Made by a program: the position numbers and the translations under genes. DNA of 64,000 nt, from assembly GCA_023079485.1 (NCBI GenBank), contig CM041084.1:11468609-11532608 (forward strand), written 5' to 3'. This DNA is from Archilochus colubris (taxonomy: Eukaryota > Chordata > Aves > Apodiformes > Trochilidae). The notes beneath the pieces are model-generated. The model saw nothing but the letters and a program-made list of their open reading frames with translations. It was not told the origin of the DNA and made no database searches. Below are positions 60,707 through 64,000 of this stretch, one piece after another (the stretch's first letter is position 1; each line of letters starts with the position of its first letter).

Positions 60707-61972
60707 ACAAAAAGAAACACTACGAATGAAAAGTGAGGATTAAAATAAGAAAAAAAGGAAGGAATCTAGCCAAAGTAGAAGCTTATAAAAACTAGTAACA
60801 CTGTCCTCTGAATGCACCTACGTAGTTCCAGAAGCACACTGGGCATTGCTGGATATGTTTTAAGCTAGAAAATGTTACTATTCCCTTTGTATAGATGAGT
60901 CACTGTTGCAAAATTCCTCAGGAGTCATACAGGATACACAACAAGAAAAATTGGTCAAGCTAATACTACTTTAACCACTAAACCCATCTCCTATTTCACA
61001 GCCTTAAAATAATATCTACACACACACACACACACATATATATATATGATTAAAAAGGAGGGAAGAGGAAAATAGGCATCTAAATAGGCCAGCCTAAAGA
61101 GGTTAGTAGAACATGGCTTTCAAAGAAATTAGTGTTTTCTTGTATTAAATCTTTCTGTGCAAAAAAATGGCAGGTGAAATGTACATTGGAAATATAGACT
61201 AAGAGGGATTTTAAATAATCAAAGACTATAATACATTATTAGAACCCATTGTCACAATATAGCATTCAGAGCAGGAGCTTAGCAGGAATTAAAAAAGGAT
61301 TAAACCTTTCTAAGGATAATGAGAACATCCATAGTTACTGTAGATAGGATATAAAATAATATTTTTAGAAAAGAAATACAGGCCTTCCTCAGGGAATAAA
61401 TGAACCATTAACTGAGGAAGTGAGGAAGAAACTTTTCTGTATAAAAGACACATAGAGGATACAATTAGAAATAGTAAAAAAACACAGATCTACTGATCAA
61501 ATCTCTTTTGGCAATTTCTGTTCTCGAACAGTGTGTGTTAAATACATTTTAGTATAGTTGTTTGACTATTGGCATACATGTTCAGCTCCTTTCTACTGGT
61601 ATAATCAGGATCTCACAGAATTTCCTAAAAACAAATAAGAGGAAATAGATGTGCATGTTCAGAGCAGCTGAAAATTAAATTTAATTTCACTAAAAGAATA
61701 TCAAAATCTCATTAACCTTTTCATCATTTGACTTGGACCTACCAATGAGCTCAATTATATTCACTTCTTGCCAAAATACCGAGACCTAAATTTAAAAAAG
61801 TAGTAGGCACATATGAAAAGCAAAACTTGTTATGCTAAATTTGTAATTATATTTCCCTGTAGTTTCTAGTTTATACAAATTATATGCTCTGGAAAATATC
61901 ACACAGTTCAAATATTTGTTTTTTAAAAAAAAACAACCCACATGCAGAGACTGGCAACTCTTGACTACTCAC
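60707..61972. other. Unique non-coding stretch
   Basis: Apart from the dinucleotide array at 61.02-61.05 kb, no repeat is recognised. If the candidate exon at 61973-62317 is real, this would be the start of its downstream intron. Confidence 0.45.
61017..61048 (+). repeat. (CA)n-(TA)n microsatellite
   Basis: Nine CA units followed by six TA units. Confidence 0.93.
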
Positions 61973-62317
61973 ATACTTGTCCCTTCAGAAACAACAGAAG
62001 AGCGTGAGATCTCTTCTAGTGTAAGGGTCATTTCCAGTGGTAGGACAATGAACTCTTCTTGAAAAAATAAAACCTGAATGTTCTCAGAAGTAATTTTTTT
62101 GCAAGGAAATTTTCAATACCCATGAAAACAGGGATTTCTTTGAACACAGATAGCACATAATTCTTCACAGACTGTTGTGTTCTTGGGTGTTTTGCCATCA
62201 TATAGGGCACAAAACCTCACTTTTGGAGGGCATTGTTGTGGACATTTTTTCAATTTATTGGTGGGTGTTCTCACAGGCTCTGAAAAACTTGAAACATCAG
62301 AAGGCTTTATGGTTTTC
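61973..62317 (-). CDS. Candidate internal exon encoding a Cys-rich peptide, with one in-frame TGA
   Basis: I do not recognise the gene. Seen on the minus strand: a strong acceptor (TTTTTCTCTTTCACAG ending at 62318), 345 nt, then a donor GTGAGTAG starting at 61972. The length is a multiple of three and both introns would be phase 2, so the exon would be symmetric. The frame from 62316 gives KTIKPSDVSSFSEPVRTPTN, a Lys-rich link, then eight Cys between codons 25 and 72 (CPQQCPP, FCALYDGKTPKNTTVCEELC, AICVQRNPCFHGY, KFPCKK), then an acidic/hydrophobic part with LPLEMTLTLEEISRSSVVSE. A single TGA lies at codon 68 (62113-62115), where a Cys (TGC or TGT) would fit the pattern; the frame stays open for 46 codons afterwards. 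The C-x-x-x-DGKT...C-x-x-x-C spacing recalls Kazal/follistatin-like modules, but not exactly. It could be a real exon with sequence error or allelic stop, a dead exon, a terminal exon ending at the TGA, or chance. Confidence 0.38.
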
Positions 62318-62318
62318 C

Positions 62319-64000
62319 TGTGAAAGAGAAAAACCGATTCAGTATTCTTTGTGAGTGCAACTTCGTTGTTAATTGATGGTTCCCCTATGCATTGTCAGGT
62401 TTAATTCCCTACAGTGTCCACTAATGTTACTTCATTCCCAATATCCTTTTTGTGATAAGCCTGCTCATTTGCACTTATAAAAAAAATACAGTTCAAGTTC
62501 TGGATGTAGTTCACTCTAGAAACTGATCACATGAAGTATTATAGAGGAGTCTGCATCTCATTTGGTTGTATACATCCTCCTCCAATGTGCTCCATCACTA
62601 CCCCAGATTTTTTACACTTATTGTTTCAACTGTTTGAAACTTAAAAAAAAAAACACAACAAACACAGATTTTCTTTTTTTTTTCTTAAAACCACAAAGAC
62701 AACACATGGGGCCTAAAAGGGTATCCACATTTGAATATTATGTAGTGTGGCTATGACCAATCTACTCAAGGGAGGCTGAGCATGTGTGGATGATGAATGA
62801 CTACACGCTGTTCTGAGCAAGATGAGACCTTTTTAAAATTTTTTAAATTTTGCAGTATGGATGTAGCGTTGTTGTGAACCTTTAGGTTTTACTTCAGCCT
62901 TCTCATTTATTAACATAGGCAATTAAAATCTGTCTATAAACTATAAATGGTTCAAAGAAAGTAAAAGGAGTATGGTTAATCACTACTGGCAACAAGGATG
63001 CCAGACAATGATTAGTATCTATTAGCCACTATTGTAAAACTATGCTTCTGTGAGAATTACTTTCACTGAAGGTGTAAAACAAACATAAAGGTGATTTTTT
63101 TCCTTCTGGTTTCATTTATACCTTTATACTTTTAACCTGTGGAACTGATTGCCAGTTTTTATCATGAAGACTGGAGTTGTTAGTGGTTTGGAAAAAAATG
63201 AGTAGCCAATCATGTTTAGTATTACCTATTCAATGAGACAATTGAAATGCAATATGCTTGCCAGAGACTAGGAGGTATACAGATAAGATACCCCTTTTTT
63301 CATATTTTTTTTCCCCGAGTCAGTATTTACCATATCAGAAGCAGGACACTTGGATCACACACTGTACAACAGTTCTCTTACATAGAATATGACAATTCAT
63401 ACTATGAATTTGTCCTAATAAACTAACCAATTCAATTTTTTAATTTCTTTTCTCGTGTTTTGCTTCTTTAAAGTCTAGTATTCCAGGCCCAAATGAATTT
63501 TACAGAACTTATTTACATTTAGAGTAGTGTGCCATTCTTCATAAGAGGAAACTATCTCACTAACTCATAAATCAAGGGGAAAAAAAAAGTTTTCATCTTG
63601 TAATAATGCTTGTAATAATCAGTTTTTGACTGTTCAAATTTTGATTGTTGTTTTTAACATCAGAAATTATTCATGAAGGTATTTTGTTTTGGTTTTAAAT
63701 GGCAACTACTGTTTTTGTTTAGATTTGCCAGCTTTAAAACTGCAAATCCATTTTCACAGTTCATATAAAGCTCACTGTACAATTTCTAACACAGCAAGGA
63801 GAAACTCAGTAAAGAAAATTATTTTGAAATTAAGTCAGCACTTCTAAGTAAGCACTTTGCCTTCGGTAAATCCTTGAAAATCATTACAGTTTTTCTAGTT
63901 AACTTTCTTCAGTATGCTGGTGATGGAAATAAATATTTACAATATTTAAAATAGTTTTATAAATACTATATGAATACCACAGCTACCTTTATTTCTCTGG
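62319..64000. other. Unique non-coding stretch at window end
   Basis: No repeat family or gene is recognised. If the candidate exon at 61973-62317 is real, this is its upstream intron. Two short acceptor/donor-like pairs on the minus strand (around 63220-63265 and 63330-63410) were inspected but do not give convincing coding frames. Confidence 0.4.

Noticed and set aside
63220..63410. Short acceptor/donor-like pairs upstream of the candidate exon
   Set aside because: The enclosed segments (42 and about 85 nt) have weak pyrimidine tracts or in-frame stops and give no convincing peptide.
1..64000. CRISPR array, operon, phage or plasmid-type system
   Set aside because: CR1 LINEs, vertebrate-type microsatellites and absence of dense ORFs show vertebrate nuclear DNA. 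No regularly spaced direct repeats with unique spacers were seen.

Overview
The window looks like avian nuclear DNA, or at least sauropsid. It is AT-rich, poor in repeats and full of short decayed ORFs. Its recognisable interspersed repeats are almost all 5'-truncated CR1 LINEs, many ending in the typical CR1 3' tail (ATTCTATG-like). No complete protein-coding gene, rRNA, tRNA, CRISPR array or bacterial-type operon was seen. It is best read as intergenic or long-intron sequence. Species cannot be fixed from the sequence.

Layout. 1-8.7 kb: unique AT-rich DNA with decayed CR1 tails (about 0.5, 2.7-2.9 and 3.5 kb) and a striking AGTACT/TATA array at 4.82-5.05 kb that contains a perfect 38-bp palindrome. 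8.75-9.0 kb: a CR1 3' end. 9-27.6 kb: mostly unique DNA, with an (AAAAT)n array at 15.8 kb, a very AT-rich tract at 20.4-20.75 kb, and a candidate type II membrane protein start exon on the minus strand at 18.0-18.2 kb. 27.6-36 kb: the repeat-dense part, holding an ancient L3-like CR1 tail, a CR1 (28.6 kb), a 1.3-kb CR1 with an unrelated GC-rich block at its 5' end, both set inside a purine/pyrimidine microsatellite (31.8-33.55 kb), another CR1 tail (33.9 kb), and a non-CR1 LINE relic resembling the RTE group (34.5-35.95 kb). 36-58.9 kb: unique DNA with simple repeats and homeodomain-site-rich stretches that could be conserved non-coding elements. 58.9-60.7 kb: two more CR1 copies. 61.97-62.32 kb, minus strand: a candidate internal exon with good splice sites and a Cys-rich peptide, interrupted by one in-frame TGA.

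Most interesting points: (1) the candidate Cys-rich exon, which may mean that this end of the window lies inside a minus-strand gene; (2) the RTE-like LINE relic, unusual in CR1-dominated bird genomes and apparently internally deleted; (3) the CR1/GC-rich chimera; (4) the palindromic AGTACT array. The work was done by eye, without alignment, so family names for repeats are recognition from known consensus features and the exon calls are hypotheses.
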